Notes: generated by a model from the letters alone, not told the origin. Positions 1-9,228 are shown, numbered from the stretch's first letter. The stretch: DNA of 64,000 bases from Dorea longicatena (GCF_025150085.1 NZ_CP102280.1:1065001-1129000), one strand, 5' to 3'. Numbers and translations: made by a program.

Positions 1-1003
<1,003 letters not shown>

Positions 1004-1075
1004 AAGCAAGGTGATAGGTAGGATGAAAGAAATATTTCTTGTATGTAGTTTTGAAAGTATATGAAAGATAAGAAA

Positions 1076-1102
1076 CAATCAACGATATGTTGGTTGTTTT
1101 TT
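1076..1102 (+). terminator. Rho-independent terminator of the rRNA operon
   Basis: An 8-bp stem CAATCAAC/GTTGGTTG (one G-U pair) with a 5-nt loop is followed by a run of six T. It lies about 70 nt after the 23S end, so the rRNA transcript appears to stop here without a 5S gene. Confidence 0.85.
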
Positions 1103-1173
1103 GTTATATAAATATAATTTATGAATTAAAATAATATTAAGATTTATAATTTTCTTTTTTTAGTCAAGTAGTA

Positions 1174-1210
1174 AGAAGCAATCAACAATAGCCACATGTT
1201 GATTGCTTCT
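1174..1210. repeat. Perfect 14-bp inverted repeat between the rRNA operon and cotJC
   Basis: AGAAGCAATCAACA (1174-1187) is perfectly complementary to 1197-1210, with a 9-nt loop. Neither side has a clear T-run, so it is not a classical terminator. It directly adjoins the dispersed repeat copy at 1210-1254 and shares the CAATCAAC core with the rRNA terminator stem at 1076. Function is not known. Confidence 0.7.
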
Positions 1211-1254
1211 TTAGATACCAAAGTATACAAGAAAAGTTGCCGATGGCAAGTTTT
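1210..1254 (-). repeat. Dispersed hairpin repeat, copy A (3' end of cotJC)
   Basis: Read on the minus strand, 14 nt after the cotJC stop there is a small hairpin with a TTGCC-NNN-GGCAA core. It is followed by a conserved tail (CTTTTCTTGTATACTTTGG, then TATCTA). The same hairpin plus tail occurs at 27811-27856, 50271-50315 and 59118-59158, each time downstream of a gene in the same orientation. Confidence 0.65.
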
Positions 1255-1267
1255 GGATATAGCAGAC

Positions 1268-1879
1268 TTAGTTACAGCAAGGCTTACGATCGAATTCAGG
1301 ATTGAATGCGTAGAAGTTCTTACTGTCAAGTTTATCTTGAACAATTCTCAGACTTTCACCGAAACGCTGATAATGAACAATTTCACGTTCACGGAGGAAG
1401 CGGATTGGATCGCAGACTTCAGGATCTTTTACCAGACGCAGAATATTATCATACGTAGTGCGGGCTTTTTGTTCTGCAGCCATATCTTCATGCAGATCTG
1501 TAATCGGATCACCTTTGGACTGGAATGTTGTAGCACTCCAAGGAGTTCCGCTGGCAGCCTGAGGCCAGAGTGCGAGTGTGTGGTCTACATAATATTTGTC
1601 GAAGCCGGATTTTTCAATTTGTTCTGGTGTAAGATTACGGGTAAGCTGATGCACAATGGCACAGATGATTTCAAGGTGAGCCAGTTCTTCGGTGCCTATA
1701 TCCGTAAGAATTCCGGTAACTTCCTTATAAGGCATAGTATATCTCTGGGCCAGATATCTCATAGATGCAGCGAGTTCTCCATCTGGTCCACCGAATTGAG
1801 TAAGGATAATCTGGGCAATTTTCGGGTTAGTCTGAGTAATCTTAACAGGATATTGTAATCGTTTCTCATAATTCCACAT
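1268..1879 (-). CDS. cotJC: Spore coat protein CotJC, manganese-catalase family
   Basis: This 203-residue protein belongs to the CotJC branch of the dimanganese catalases, ferritin-like four-helix proteins that are deposited in the inner spore coat. Likely metal ligands are visible at E35, the EE-x2-H group around E65/H68, E136 and H169, with the spacing expected for the family. The opening MWNYEKRLQYPVKI is typical of CotJC. It is the last gene of a three-gene minus-strand operon: cotJB ends 3 nt upstream of its ATG. In Bacillus subtilis the cotJ operon is transcribed by sigma-E in the mother cell, and a sigma-E-like -10 is seen upstream of cotJA here. Peroxide removal in the coat is the usual inference; activity of CotJC is less well documented than for true Mn catalases. 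Confidence 0.95.
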   Translation of the reverse strand: MWNYEKRLQYPVKITQTNPKIAQIILTQFGGPDGELAASMRYLAQRYTMPYKEVTGILTDIGTEELAHLEIICAIVHQLTRNLTPEQIEKSGFDKYYVDHTLALWPQAASGTPWSATTFQSKGDPITDLHEDMAAEQKARTTYDNILRLVKDPEVCDPIRFLREREIVHYQRFGESLRIVQDKLDSKNFYAFNPEFDRKPCCN

Positions 1880-1882
1880 AAA

Positions 1883-2152
1883 TTAGCATCCCCCTTCCTG
1901 CCATGGCCATGGATCATTAATCCATTTCCAATAATCCATCTGTGTAGTTGCCGTATCAAGCGTGAGAGGACCGTAATATTTGGCATATTCTTTTAAGGCC
2001 TGCACGCGTTGCTTTTTAAATTCATCAAAAAATTCCAGTGCTTCGGTACAATTTGGGTGAGTGTCGAGAAATAATTTTACATCGTCTACAGCAAAACTGA
2101 CAATATTTATCCATTCCAGGAGCTCTTTTTTACAAGGTCGGTTTTCGTTCAT
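1883..2152 (-). CDS. cotJB: Spore coat protein CotJB
   Basis: This small acidic protein of 89 residues begins MNENRPCKKELLEWI and contains the family's LFLDTHPNCTEAL and the C-terminal WPWQEGGC. The start at 2152 is chosen because it overlaps the end of cotJA by 4 nt and matches the usual CotJB length; a longer frame reaching 2212 would overlap cotJA far more. The protein has no enzyme motif that I recognise. It is known only as a component that assembles into the coat together with CotJA and CotJC, and the tight spacing on both sides supports co-translation. Confidence 0.93.
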   Translation of the reverse strand: MNENRPCKKELLEWINIVSFAVDDVKLFLDTHPNCTEALEFFDEFKKQRVQALKEYAKYYGPLTLDTATTQMDYWKWINDPWPWQEGGC

Positions 2153-2439
2153 CTGGCCGCACCACCTTTCCAACAGAATGGGAGATTTAATTCCGCAAAA
2201 ATAGTTCCACATCGGAATCCTTTTTCGACTTCATAAAGAGAACGCCATTCCTGCCACGGAACATAGGCCATAGCAATTGGGAGCCCGCTTAATTTGTCGT
2301 GTTCATGAATATTGCAGCACGATCTGGAAGGAGTGGATGGCGATACAGAAGCCGGCATTGTTCGGCTCCCGCCTACATGACATCCGTTAGAATTGTTCTG
2401 GCGCATATAATCAGGTGTATTATAACGATAATTTGGCAT
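2149..2439 (-). CDS. cotJA: Spore coat associated protein CotJA
   Basis: The 96-residue product has the CotJA signature in its C-terminal half: LPIAMAYVPWQEW, LYEVEKGF and GTIFAELNLPF. The N-terminal 45 residues are low in complexity, rich in Asn, Ser and Pro, and probably disordered. A good ribosome binding site (AAAGGAG) precedes the ATG at 2439. It is the first gene of cotJABC. CotJA interacts with CotJC and is needed for its incorporation in B. subtilis; that is family knowledge. The gene is complete and unremarkable for a clostridial member. Confidence 0.94.
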   Translation of the reverse strand: MPNYRYNTPDYMRQNNSNGCHVGGSRTMPASVSPSTPSRSCCNIHEHDKLSGLPIAMAYVPWQEWRSLYEVEKGFRCGTIFAELNLPFCWKGGAAR

Positions 2440-2474
2440 TTAAAATACTCCTTTCGTTAATGTTATGCAATAAT

Positions 2475-2503
2475 ATTGTATGAAAATTAATGAAAGTTGT
2501 GAA
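2475..2503 (-). promoter_or_regulatory. Candidate sigma-E promoter of cotJABC
   Basis: On the minus strand the octamer CATACAAT (2475-2482) equals the sigma-E -10 consensus CATACAHT. It lies 36-43 nt before the cotJA start. The -35 partner is weak (TCACAAC about 13 nt upstream, 4 of 7 to KMATATT). The call rests on the exact -10 and on the known sigma-E control of cotJ in Bacillus. Confidence 0.5.
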
Positions 2504-2511
2504 TCAGACAG

Positions 2512-2540
2512 TTGTTTTTAAGAACGTATCTGAGTATAAT
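2512..2540 (+). promoter_or_regulatory. Sigma-A promoter of the SEDS gene at 2564
   Basis: TTGTTT (2512-2517), a 17-bp spacer and a perfect TATAAT (2535-2540). The predicted transcript start near 2547 leaves a 17-nt leader holding the GGAGAG ribosome site, so the ATG at 2564, not the upstream TTG at 2549, is the start. Confidence 0.75.
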
Positions 2541-2563
2541 AGATACGATTGGAGAGTAGAAAT

Positions 2564-3748
2564 ATGGTAAAAGAAGTTAATAAAGAGCACAAAAATGTGA
2601 AAATGACAAGGAAAAAGAAAAGGAGTGGAATTGTTTACTTTGATTATAGTCTGCTGGCAATACTGATTTGTCTTGTATGTTTTGGATTGGTTATGCTATA
2701 TAGTACAAGTTCTTATAGCGCAATGATGAAACAGAATGGGGACAGTCTGTTTTATTTTAAAAGACAATTATTATTTTGCATTGTTGGTTTTATAGGAATG
2801 TGGCTGGTAAGTAAGATTGACTACCATTGGTACATAAATAAATCGAAGTTATTTTATTTCTTTTCTATTTTTATGATGTTTTTAGTAAAGACACCACTGG
2901 GAAAGGAAGTAAATGGCGCAAAAAGGTGGATCAAACTTCCATTTGGACAGCAGCTTCAACCTGCAGAAATAGCCAAAATTGCTGTTATATTATTTATTCC
3001 GGCACTGATCTGTACGATGGGTAAGGAGATTAAACCCTGGAGGGGAGTAATAAGAGTACTGGCATGGGGAGGATTTTCGGCGGCAGTTGTTTATCTGATC
3101 ACAGACAATTTGAGTACAGCGATTATCGTGATGGGAATAACCTGTATCACGATATTTGTAGTACATCCGAAGACGAAGATATTTGTCGGCATAGCAGGTG
3201 TGGGAATTGTTCTTGCGATTGCCGGTGCAAGAATTCTGGGAACAATGATGGAAACGAGCGGAAGCTTCCGTCTGCGCCGTATTCTTGTATGGCTGAATCC
3301 GGAAAAATATGCGTCGGAAGGTGGATATCAGATCATGCAGGCATTGTATGCGATAGGATCTGGTGGCTTTTTTGGTAAAGGTCTAGGAAACAGTGCACAG
3401 AAAATGATCATTCCGGAAGTACAGAATGATATGATCCTTTCTATTATATGTGAGGAACTTGGAGTGTTTGGTGCAATTATGGTTCTGATATTGTTCGGTA
3501 TGTTATTGTACAGACTTTTGTTTATTGCACAGAATGCGCCGGATCTTTACGGATCATTGATCGTAACCGGAATATTTGCACATATTGCATTGCAGGTAAT
3601 ATTAAATGTAATGGTAGTAATTAACTGTATCCCGACAACGGGAATTACACTTCCGTTTATCAGTTACGGAGGAACTTCGGTGTTGTTTTTGATGGCTGAG
3701 ATGGGACTGGCACTGGGGGTTTCAGCAAGGATAAAAATTGCGGAATAA
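2564..3748 (+). CDS. SEDS-family peptidoglycan glycosyltransferase (FtsW/RodA/SpoVE)
   Basis: A polytopic membrane protein of 394 residues, with a basic 25-residue cytoplasmic tail and about ten membrane segments. It carries the SEDS signatures YSTSSYS after TM1, NGAKRWI, the QLQPAEIAKIAVIL motif and GITLPFISYGGTS near the C-terminus. SEDS proteins polymerise lipid II into glycan strands together with a class B PBP. It stands alone next to cotJ rather than in the dcw cluster, which has its own SEDS gene at 13356. An elongation (RodA-like) or sporulation role is possible, but sequence alone does not separate these. Start chosen at ATG 2564 because the promoter and GGAGAG site (2551-2556) exclude the upstream TTG. 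Confidence 0.9.
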   Translation: MVKEVNKEHKNVKMTRKKKRSGIVYFDYSLLAILICLVCFGLVMLYSTSSYSAMMKQNGDSLFYFKRQLLFCIVGFIGMWLVSKIDYHWYINKSKLFYFFSIFMMFLVKTPLGKEVNGAKRWIKLPFGQQLQPAEIAKIAVILFIPALICTMGKEIKPWRGVIRVLAWGGFSAAVVYLITDNLSTAIIVMGITCITIFVVHPKTKIFVGIAGVGIVLAIAGARILGTMMETSGSFRLRRILVWLNPEKYASEGGYQIMQALYAIGSGGFFGKGLGNSAQKMIIPEVQNDMILSIICEELGVFGAIMVLILFGMLLYRLLFIAQNAPDLYGSLIVTGIFAHIALQVILNVMVVINCIPTTGITLPFISYGGTSVLFLMAEMGLALGVSARIKIAE

Positions 3749-3773
3749 AAGACTTTCTTTTCTTGTGTAAATA

Positions 3774-3782
3774 TGCTATGAT
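3774..3782 (+). promoter_or_regulatory. Possible extended -10 promoter for degV
   Basis: TGCTATGAT is an extended -10 (TGn plus TATGAT) about 110 nt before the degV start. No convincing -35 is found 17 bp upstream (TTTCTT only), as is common for extended -10 promoters. Support is modest. Confidence 0.35.
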
Positions 3783-3890
3783 GAATAATGTAGTATTTAA
3801 AACTACTTCTAATAGAAATAAGCGACCGAAAAAGAGTTTTTGTATCAATTATATAAAACACTCATGTAAGGTCACATTAGGAGGAAGAAC

Positions 3891-4730
3891 ATGAGTTACA
3901 AAGTTATCATAGATAGTTGTGGAGAATTAACAGAAGAAATGAAGAAGTCGGGCCATTTTGAGACGGCGTCTCTGCAGATCGATGTAGATGGACATCATAT
4001 TGTTGATGATGAGAGTTTTGACCAGGCGGACTTTTTAAGAAGAGTAAAAGCATCGGGTGAATGTCCGAAATCATCATGTCCGTCACCGGAAAGATATATG
4101 GAAGAATATCATTGTGATGCGGAACATGTATATGCAGTGACATTGTCGGCAGAACTTAGTGGATCATATAATAGTGCTGTTTTAGGAAAGAATCTGTATG
4201 AAGAAGAGTATGGAGAGAAAGACATTTACGTGTTTAATTCAAGATCGGCATCCGTAGGTGAGACATTGATCGGTCTGAAGATAGCAGAATGTGAAGAAAA
4301 GGGCATGAGTTTTCAGGAAGTGATCGAAACAGTTGAATCTTATATTGAAGAGCAACACACATATTTTGTACTGGAAACACTTGATACGCTTAAGAAAAAT
4401 GGAAGATTGAAAGGACTAAAGGCTGTTGTCGCAACGGCACTTAATATTAAACCGGTTATGGGTTCAACTCCGGAAGGCAGTATACAGCAGCTTTCGCAGG
4501 CAAGAGGAATAAAAAAGGGACTGGCTAAGATGGTGGATGAAGTAGCAGCCAATATGAAGAATACACAGGAAAAGATTTTAGCAATTTCACATTGCAATTG
4601 TGAGGAAAGAGCAAAGGCTGTAAGAGATATGCTTCTTGAACGTGCATCGTTTAAAGATGTTATTATTCTGGATACGGCAGGAATCAGTAGTATGTATGCG
4701 GCTGATGGCGGAGTGATTGTAGTTGTATAA
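3891..4730 (+). CDS. DegV family fatty-acid-binding protein
   Basis: A complete 279-residue DegV/FakB-type protein. The N-terminus MSYKVIIDSCGELTEEM gives the Ser/Asp-containing loop of the family, and TLDTLKKNGRL and the glycine-rich end YAADGGVIVVV match its second domain. DegV proteins bind a fatty acid in a buried pocket; FakB members present it to the FakA kinase for incorporation into phospholipid. No fakA is in this window, so a role in exogenous fatty-acid use is inference. AGGAGGAAG lies just before the ATG. It precedes a small membrane protein gene by 53 nt and may be cotranscribed with it up to the terminator at 5066. Confidence 0.9.
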   Translation: MSYKVIIDSCGELTEEMKKSGHFETASLQIDVDGHHIVDDESFDQADFLRRVKASGECPKSSCPSPERYMEEYHCDAEHVYAVTLSAELSGSYNSAVLGKNLYEEEYGEKDIYVFNSRSASVGETLIGLKIAECEEKGMSFQEVIETVESYIEEQHTYFVLETLDTLKKNGRLKGLKAVVATALNIKPVMGSTPEGSIQQLSQARGIKKGLAKMVDEVAANMKNTQEKILAISHCNCEERAKAVRDMLLERASFKDVIILDTAGISSMYAADGGVIVVV

Positions 4731-4783
4731 TTTTATCAGATATGATAGAATGAATACATTGATTGGAAAAGGAGCAAAAAACT

Positions 4784-5041
4784 ATGAGCCAGGCTAAAGT
4801 AGACAGATATAAAGATGAAAAGAAAAACCGTAAAAAGAACATGAAGAAAGAAAAGGTTCAGAACATTATCAGAAGATGTGCAGTATGTGTAATAGCAGTT
4901 GCTTTGATCGGATGTGCAGGCTATTCTGTACATAATATATATGAGTCGAAAAAGCCGACGGAAAAGGTAACGGTTGATTATTCGGCAATGACAACTTTGA
5001 GCCAGTCATTAGCTGGAAATAGTGACACAACAGCTGAATAG
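4784..5041 (+). CDS. Small single-pass membrane protein of unknown function
   Basis: An 85-residue protein that I do not recognise. Residues 1-30 are strongly basic (many Lys and Arg), then comes one hydrophobic segment (about 34-52, CAVCVIAVALIGCAGYSV) followed by a short Ser/Thr-rich tail of about 32 residues, giving a predicted N-in, C-out topology. The start at ATG 4784 is preferred over the TTG at 4763 because AAAAGGAGC (4767-4775) is correctly placed for it. The gene lies between degV and the dcw cluster and is closed off by a strong terminator. The short tail after the membrane segment resembles no enzyme; a tail-anchored structural or regulatory role cannot be judged from sequence. 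Confidence 0.75.
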   Translation: MSQAKVDRYKDEKKNRKKNMKKEKVQNIIRRCAVCVIAVALIGCAGYSVHNIYESKKPTEKVTVDYSAMTTLSQSLAGNSDTTAE

Positions 5042-5065
5042 TATAAAATAAATCTAGAAAGAATA

Positions 5066-5100
5066 AGTGAACAGAAGCATTTTCTGTTCACTATTTTTTT
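5066..5100 (+). terminator. Rho-independent terminator
   Basis: The stem AGTGAACAGA/TCTGTTCACT (10 bp, perfect) is followed by TATTTTTTT. It ends the degV-side transcript just before the dcw promoter. Confidence 0.92.
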
Positions 5101-5132
5101 GCCTTAAAATTATCTTAATTTCTTAAAAAGGG

Positions 5133-5161
5133 TTGAAAACAGCAAAAAAGTAGTTTACAAT
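5133..5161 (+). promoter_or_regulatory. Sigma-A promoter of the dcw cluster (PmraZ)
   Basis: TTGAAA (5133-5138), 17-bp spacer, TACAAT (5156-5161). The predicted start near 5168 coincides with the first of five MraZ boxes, so promoter and operator overlap. Confidence 0.85.
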
Positions 5162-5167
5162 GGGTTC

Positions 5168-5214
5168 AAGTGGTAGAAAGTGGTGAAAAGTGGAACAAAG
5201 TGGTAGAAAAGTGG
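5168..5214 (+). promoter_or_regulatory. MraZ operator: five AAGTGG direct repeats
   Basis: AAGTGG occurs at 5168, 5178, 5188, 5198 and 5209: four copies at an exact 10-bp period and a fifth at 11 bp. MraZ is known to bind direct repeats of a GTGG/TGGG-type core upstream of its own gene in other bacteria, with one helical turn between boxes. Position directly at and after the transcript start predicts autorepression of the whole cluster. Confidence 0.85.
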
Positions 5215-5291
5215 ATGCTGCAGGATGAAAGCTAAAAACGTAGCTCTGAAAGCAAAGTCCGGTGTTATACCATTGGAAAAAGGAGAGTCCT

Positions 5292-5732
5292 ATGTTGAAA
5301 GGAGAGTACAGTCATAATATTGATGCCAAAGGGCGTCTGATCATTCCGGCTAAGTTTCGTGACGATTTAGGGGAGCATTTCGTCATTACGAAGGGAATGG
5401 AGAATTGTCTGTATGTATACCCGGAAGCAGAATGGACCGCTTTTGAAGAAAAACTTAACGCATTACCAACCACCACTGATAAAAAAGCACGTGCGTTTGC
5501 GTATTTCTTTCAGGGAAGCGCAGCGGACGGTGACCTTGATAAGCAAGGCAGAACTCTAATCCCTTCTGTACTTCGTACATTTGCACATCTGGATAAGGAA
5601 GTTGTATTCATAGGCATGGGGAAGCGTGCTGAGATCTGGGATAAGGCAAGATGGGATGAAAAGAATGCTGAAGTGGAACTTAACATTGAAGATATTGCAT
5701 CTGATATGGAAGAAAGCGGATTCAGTATCTAG
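5292..5732 (+). CDS. mraZ: MraZ, transcriptional regulator of the dcw cluster
   Basis: A 146-residue MraZ with two SpoVT/AbrB-like half-domains. The hallmark DxKGR appears as [15 protein letters not shown] near residue 8 and as [11 protein letters not shown] in the second half. It forms a ring-shaped oligomer that binds tandem DNA repeats, here presumably the five AAGTGG boxes upstream. The start at ATG 5292 follows AAAAGGAGAG and gives the normal family length; an in-frame GTG at 5262 would add ten residues without family support. rsmH follows after 11 nt, the universal order. Confidence 0.97.
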   Translation: MLKGEYSHNIDAKGRLIIPAKFRDDLGEHFVITKGMENCLYVYPEAEWTAFEEKLNALPTTTDKKARAFAYFFQGSAADGDLDKQGRTLIPSVLRTFAHLDKEVVFIGMGKRAEIWDKARWDEKNAEVELNIEDIASDMEESGFSI

Positions 5733-5743
5733 AGGGAGAAGAT

Positions 5744-6679
5744 ATGGGATTCGAACACAAATCAGTATTACTGAATGAGACAATTGAAGGATTAAACATC
5801 AAGCCGGATGGCATCTATGTAGATGGAACGCTTGGTGGAGGCGGACATGCATATGAAGTATGCAGACGCCTTGGTGAAAAAGGGAGTATTATAGGAATAG
5901 ACCAGGATGAGGCGGCAATAGAAGCTGCCAGTGTCCGATTAAAAGACTTCGGGGAGAAAGTCACAATAATCCGAAGCAATTATTGTGATATGAAGTCAAA
6001 GCTTCATGAACTGGGAATTGACAAGGTCGATGGAATTGTTCTTGATCTGGGCGTATCATCTTATCAGTTAGATACGGCAGAACGAGGATTTTCTTATCGT
6101 GAAGATGCACCTCTGGATATGAGAATGGACAGACGTCAGAAGATGACAGCCAGAGACATCGTCAATGACTACTCTGAGATGGATTTATACCGTGTGATCA
6201 GGGACTACGGGGAGGATAAGTTTGCAAAGAACATTGCCAAACATATCGTAGCAGCACGTGGTACAAATCCTATCGAGACTACGGGGCAGTTGACAGAGAT
6301 TATCAGAGCCTCGATACCAATGAAATATCAGAAAAAGTCTGGGCATCCTGCAAAAAGGACGTTCCAGGCTATTCGAATTGAATTAAACAGGGAATTGGAC
6401 GTATTAAAAAATTCTCTGGATGACATGATTGAAATATTGAACCCTGGTGGAAGGTTGTGTATTATCACATTCCATTCGCTGGAAGACCGGATTGTAAAGA
6501 GTGCATTTAAGAAAAATGAAAATCCATGTACGTGCCCTCCGGATTTTCCTGTGTGCGTATGTGGAAAAGTTTCCAAAGGGTGTGTTGTTACCAGAAAGCC
6601 GATTCTTCCAAGTGAGGAAGAATTAGAATATAACAGCCGTTCTAAAAGTGCAAAGCTCAGAATATTTGAGCGCCGTTAG
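5744..6679 (+). CDS. rsmH: 16S rRNA (cytosine-1402-N4)-methyltransferase RsmH
   Basis: This 311-residue SAM-dependent methyltransferase methylates N4 of C1402 in the decoding centre of 16S rRNA. The SAM-binding loop [10 protein letters not shown] lies at residues 28-37. The characteristic [44 protein letters not shown] and HSLEDRIVK blocks follow in order. It is the second gene of the dcw cluster, as in most bacteria. AGGGAGAAG precedes the ATG. A cysteine-rich stretch near residue 265 ([14 protein letters not shown]) is normal for Gram-positive members. Confidence 0.98.
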   Translation: MGFEHKSVLLNETIEGLNIKPDGIYVDGTLGGGGHAYEVCRRLGEKGSIIGIDQDEAAIEAASVRLKDFGEKVTIIRSNYCDMKSKLHELGIDKVDGIVLDLGVSSYQLDTAERGFSYREDAPLDMRMDRRQKMTARDIVNDYSEMDLYRVIRDYGEDKFAKNIAKHIVAARGTNPIETTGQLTEIIRASIPMKYQKKSGHPAKRTFQAIRIELNRELDVLKNSLDDMIEILNPGGRLCIITFHSLEDRIVKSAFKKNENPCTCPPDFPVCVCGKVSKGCVVTRKPILPSEEELEYNSRSKSAKLRIFERR

Positions 6680-6722
6680 AGATAGGACAGGATATATGAA
6701 CAATTAGAAAGGAGTGGCGTAA

Positions 6723-7274
6723 ATGGCAGCAAGAGAAAGTTATGCAAGCGATAGACGCCAGTCCGGCGGATATAGTTCTGCGCGTTCGAAAGCGGGACAG
6801 GCTTATATGTATGGCAATGTAGTTGCAAAACCGGAATATGAACCAAAAAAGAACCGATCATCCGTAAAAAGAAGAAAAAAAGTAAGCAGACAGGTACAGA
6901 AAAATAGAAATCGTGCACTTCATATGAATGCAGCGTACGTAGTGTTCCTTACAATTGCAGCAACAATTGTGTTGCTATTGTGCGTTAATTATGTACGATT
7001 ACAGTCTGAATTAACAAAGCATTCAAAGAATGTAACTGCATTGCAGGAAGAGCTTGCAGATCTGAAAGAGGAGAATACGACAAAGTATAATGCGGTCGTA
7101 GATTCCGTAAATCTGGATGAGATCCGAGAAAAAGCAATTAATCAGTTGGGAATGACATATGCCACACCAGATCAGATCGTGGAATATGATAATCCGGCGT
7201 CTGATTATGTGAAACAGTATGAGAATATCCCGGAAAATGGTGTGCTTGCTCAGTCAGACAAGAATAAGAAATAG
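6723..7274 (+). CDS. ftsL: Cell division protein FtsL-like
   Basis: A bitopic membrane protein of 183 residues: a long basic cytoplasmic tail (1-68), one membrane segment (about 69-90, AYVVFLTIAATIVLLLCVNYV) and an extracytoplasmic coiled coil (about 91-125, SELTKHSKNVTALQEELADL), then an Asp/Glu-rich tail. FtsL has little sequence conservation, so the call uses topology and its place between rsmH and the division PBP, which is the standard order. FtsL links the FtsQ/DivIB-DivIC complex to the FtsW-FtsI synthase. It is longer than B. subtilis FtsL (117 residues) because of extended termini, common in clostridia. The ribosome site AAAGGAGTGG is good. Confidence 0.85.
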   Translation: MAARESYASDRRQSGGYSSARSKAGQAYMYGNVVAKPEYEPKKNRSSVKRRKKVSRQVQKNRNRALHMNAAYVVFLTIAATIVLLLCVNYVRLQSELTKHSKNVTALQEELADLKEENTTKYNAVVDSVNLDEIREKAINQLGMTYATPDQIVEYDNPASDYVKQYENIPENGVLAQSDKNKK

Positions 7275-7282
7275 GTGGGATT

Positions 7283-9163
7283 ATGGCAAGAAAGAAGACA
7301 AATTTCTTTAAGAAAAAAATTTCAGGCCTTATGCAGAAAAAGCTAGTAATGCTCTTTGGAGCGATTATACTAGCTTTTGTTTTCTTGATAGGGTGGATTA
7401 CGTATATTAATGCTTCGAAGGGCGAAAAATATACGAAGGTTGTATTAGATCAGCAGCAGTATAATAATCGTACGATTCCATTTAAGCGTGGAGATATCGT
7501 AGACAGAAATGGCACAAAACTTGCAACGAGCGAAAGAGTATATAATGTAGTAGTAGATGCCAAGACAATTACCAGTAATAAAAAGTATATCAATCCGACG
7601 ATAAAAGCCTTATCAAAATGTTTTGATTTAAAGAAAAAAGATGTAAGAAAGCAGATCAAAAAGAATCCGAACAGCAGATATCTTGTACTGAAAAAGGGAG
7701 TAAATTACGAAGCATATCAGAAGTTTGAGAAGATTACATCTGACACTGATAAAAATCCTAACGTACAGGGAGTCTGGATGGAAGAAGATTATACGAGAAA
7801 ATATCCATATAAGACACTGGCAAGTGACGTGATCGGATTTACAACAAATGGAAATGTAGGAAGCAACGGAATAGAGGCTTCTTATAATTCGATTTTAAAT
7901 GGTACGGATGGAAGAGAGTATGGATATCTGGATGAAGATTCGGGATATGAAAGAACGGTAAAAGAACCAGATAATGGAAGTACGGTTGTCTCAACGATCG
8001 ACCTTCAGCTTCAGAGTATTGTAGAACAACATATACTTGAATTTAATGAAGAGCATAAAAATGAAGCAACACAGGGTGAAGGAAGTAAGAATACCGGTGT
8101 GATCGTTATGAATCCCCAGAATGGTGAGATACTGGCGGAAGCATCATATCCGAATTACGATCTGAACAATCCGAGAGATCTGACAAAATATTATACAGAA
8201 GAACAGCTGAAGAAAATGACGGATCAGGAAAAACTGGATACACTGAATGATCTCTGGAATAACTATTGTGTCAGCAATACGTATGAGCCGGGTTCGACAT
8301 TCAAACCATTTACAATTTCCGCGGGACTTGAGACGGGGGTTCTTACAGGAAATGAAAATTATGTCTGTGGCGGTGTCATGCACGTCGGAGATCATGATAT
8401 TCATTGCAGCAACCGTTCCGGACATGGACCGGAGACTTTGAAGCAGGCTCTGGAAAATTCATGTAATGTGGCGTTAATGCAGATTGGTGCAAGTATAGGA
8501 ACCGAGGAATTCTGCAGATATCAGAGGCTGTTCGGATTTGGCGAATATACAGGAATCGATCTGCCAGGAGAAGGAGAAACCAGCGGGCTGTTATATACAC
8601 CGGCGACGATGGATCCGGCCAGTCTTGCGACGAACGCATTTGGTCAGAACTTTAATGTCACGATGACTCAGATGGCGGCGTCATTCTCTTCTCTGATCAA
8701 TGGTGGTAACTATTATGAACCACATGTAGTAAAACAGATTCAGGATGATAATGGAAACGTTACAGAAAATAAGGATCCAGTACTGGTAAAGAAGACGATT
8801 TCAAAAGAAACAAGTGATATTATCAAAGATTATATGCTGGGTGTAGTAGAAGAAGGAACCGGAGCAAGTGCCGCAGTAGAAGGATATGCAGTTGGCGGTA
8901 AGACCGGTACGGCCGAAAAACTTCCTCGTGGTAATGGAAAATACCTGGTTTCATTTATCGGATATGCACCACAGGAGAATCCGCAGGTTATGGTGTATGT
9001 AGTTATTGACGAGCCGAATTCGGCTGTTCAGGCTAACAGTGGGTATGCAACACAGCTTGCGTCACAGATCATGACTGATATTTTCCCGTATCTTGGTATA
9101 GAGAAGAAAACGGATAGTGCTTCCAATACAGATACACAGACGACTCAGACAGCACAACAGTAA
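7283..9163 (+). CDS. Class B penicillin-binding protein, FtsI/PBP2B-like
   Basis: A 626-residue transpeptidase that crosslinks septal peptidoglycan. It has a short cytoplasmic tail, one signal anchor (about 20-42), the PBP dimer/pedestal domain with RGDIVDRNGTKLA, and the transpeptidase domain. Active-site motifs are complete: S338-TF-K341, S393-C-N395 and K540-T-G542. There is no PASTA domain; the protein ends in a Thr/Gln-rich tail. It starts 8 nt after ftsL and has position and length of the vegetative division PBP (PBP2B in B. subtilis). A 19-bp hairpin with T-run follows the stop, separating it from the second PBP. Confidence 0.93.
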   Translation: MARKKTNFFKKKISGLMQKKLVMLFGAIILAFVFLIGWITYINASKGEKYTKVVLDQQQYNNRTIPFKRGDIVDRNGTKLATSERVYNVVVDAKTITSNKKYINPTIKALSKCFDLKKKDVRKQIKKNPNSRYLVLKKGVNYEAYQKFEKITSDTDKNPNVQGVWMEEDYTRKYPYKTLASDVIGFTTNGNVGSNGIEASYNSILNGTDGREYGYLDEDSGYERTVKEPDNGSTVVSTIDLQLQSIVEQHILEFNEEHKNEATQGEGSKNTGVIVMNPQNGEILAEASYPNYDLNNPRDLTKYYTEEQLKKMTDQEKLDTLNDLWNNYCVSNTYEPGSTFKPFTISAGLETGVLTGNENYVCGGVMHVGDHDIHCSNRSGHGPETLKQALENSCNVALMQIGASIGTEEFCRYQRLFGFGEYTGIDLPGEGETSGLLYTPATMDPASLATNAFGQNFNVTMTQMAASFSSLINGGNYYEPHVVKQIQDDNGNVTENKDPVLVKKTISKETSDIIKDYMLGVVEEGTGASAAVEGYAVGGKTGTAEKLPRGNGKYLVSFIGYAPQENPQVMVYVVIDEPNSAVQANSGYATQLASQIMTDIFPYLGIEKKTDSASNTDTQTTQTAQQ

Positions 9164-9178
9164 GTTATATGTTCATAA

Positions 9179-9228
9179 CCCCATAAAAGTTTTCATATAT
9201 TATTATGAAAATTTTTATGGGGATTTTT
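9179..9228 (+). terminator. Very stable hairpin between the two PBP genes (terminator and possible translation block)
   Basis: Positions 9179-9197 pair with 9204-9222: 19 consecutive base pairs with a single G-U, 6-nt loop, followed by ATTTTTG. It is a textbook intrinsic terminator. The right arm also contains the only Shine-Dalgarno-like run (GGGG, 9219-9222) for the next gene, whose ATG is at 9232, so read-through RNA would have its ribosome site paired. Confidence 0.88.

Noticed and set aside
1196..1858. Open frame of 220 codons on the plus strand
   Set aside because: It is antisense to cotJC and starts inside a hairpin; cotJC is certain.
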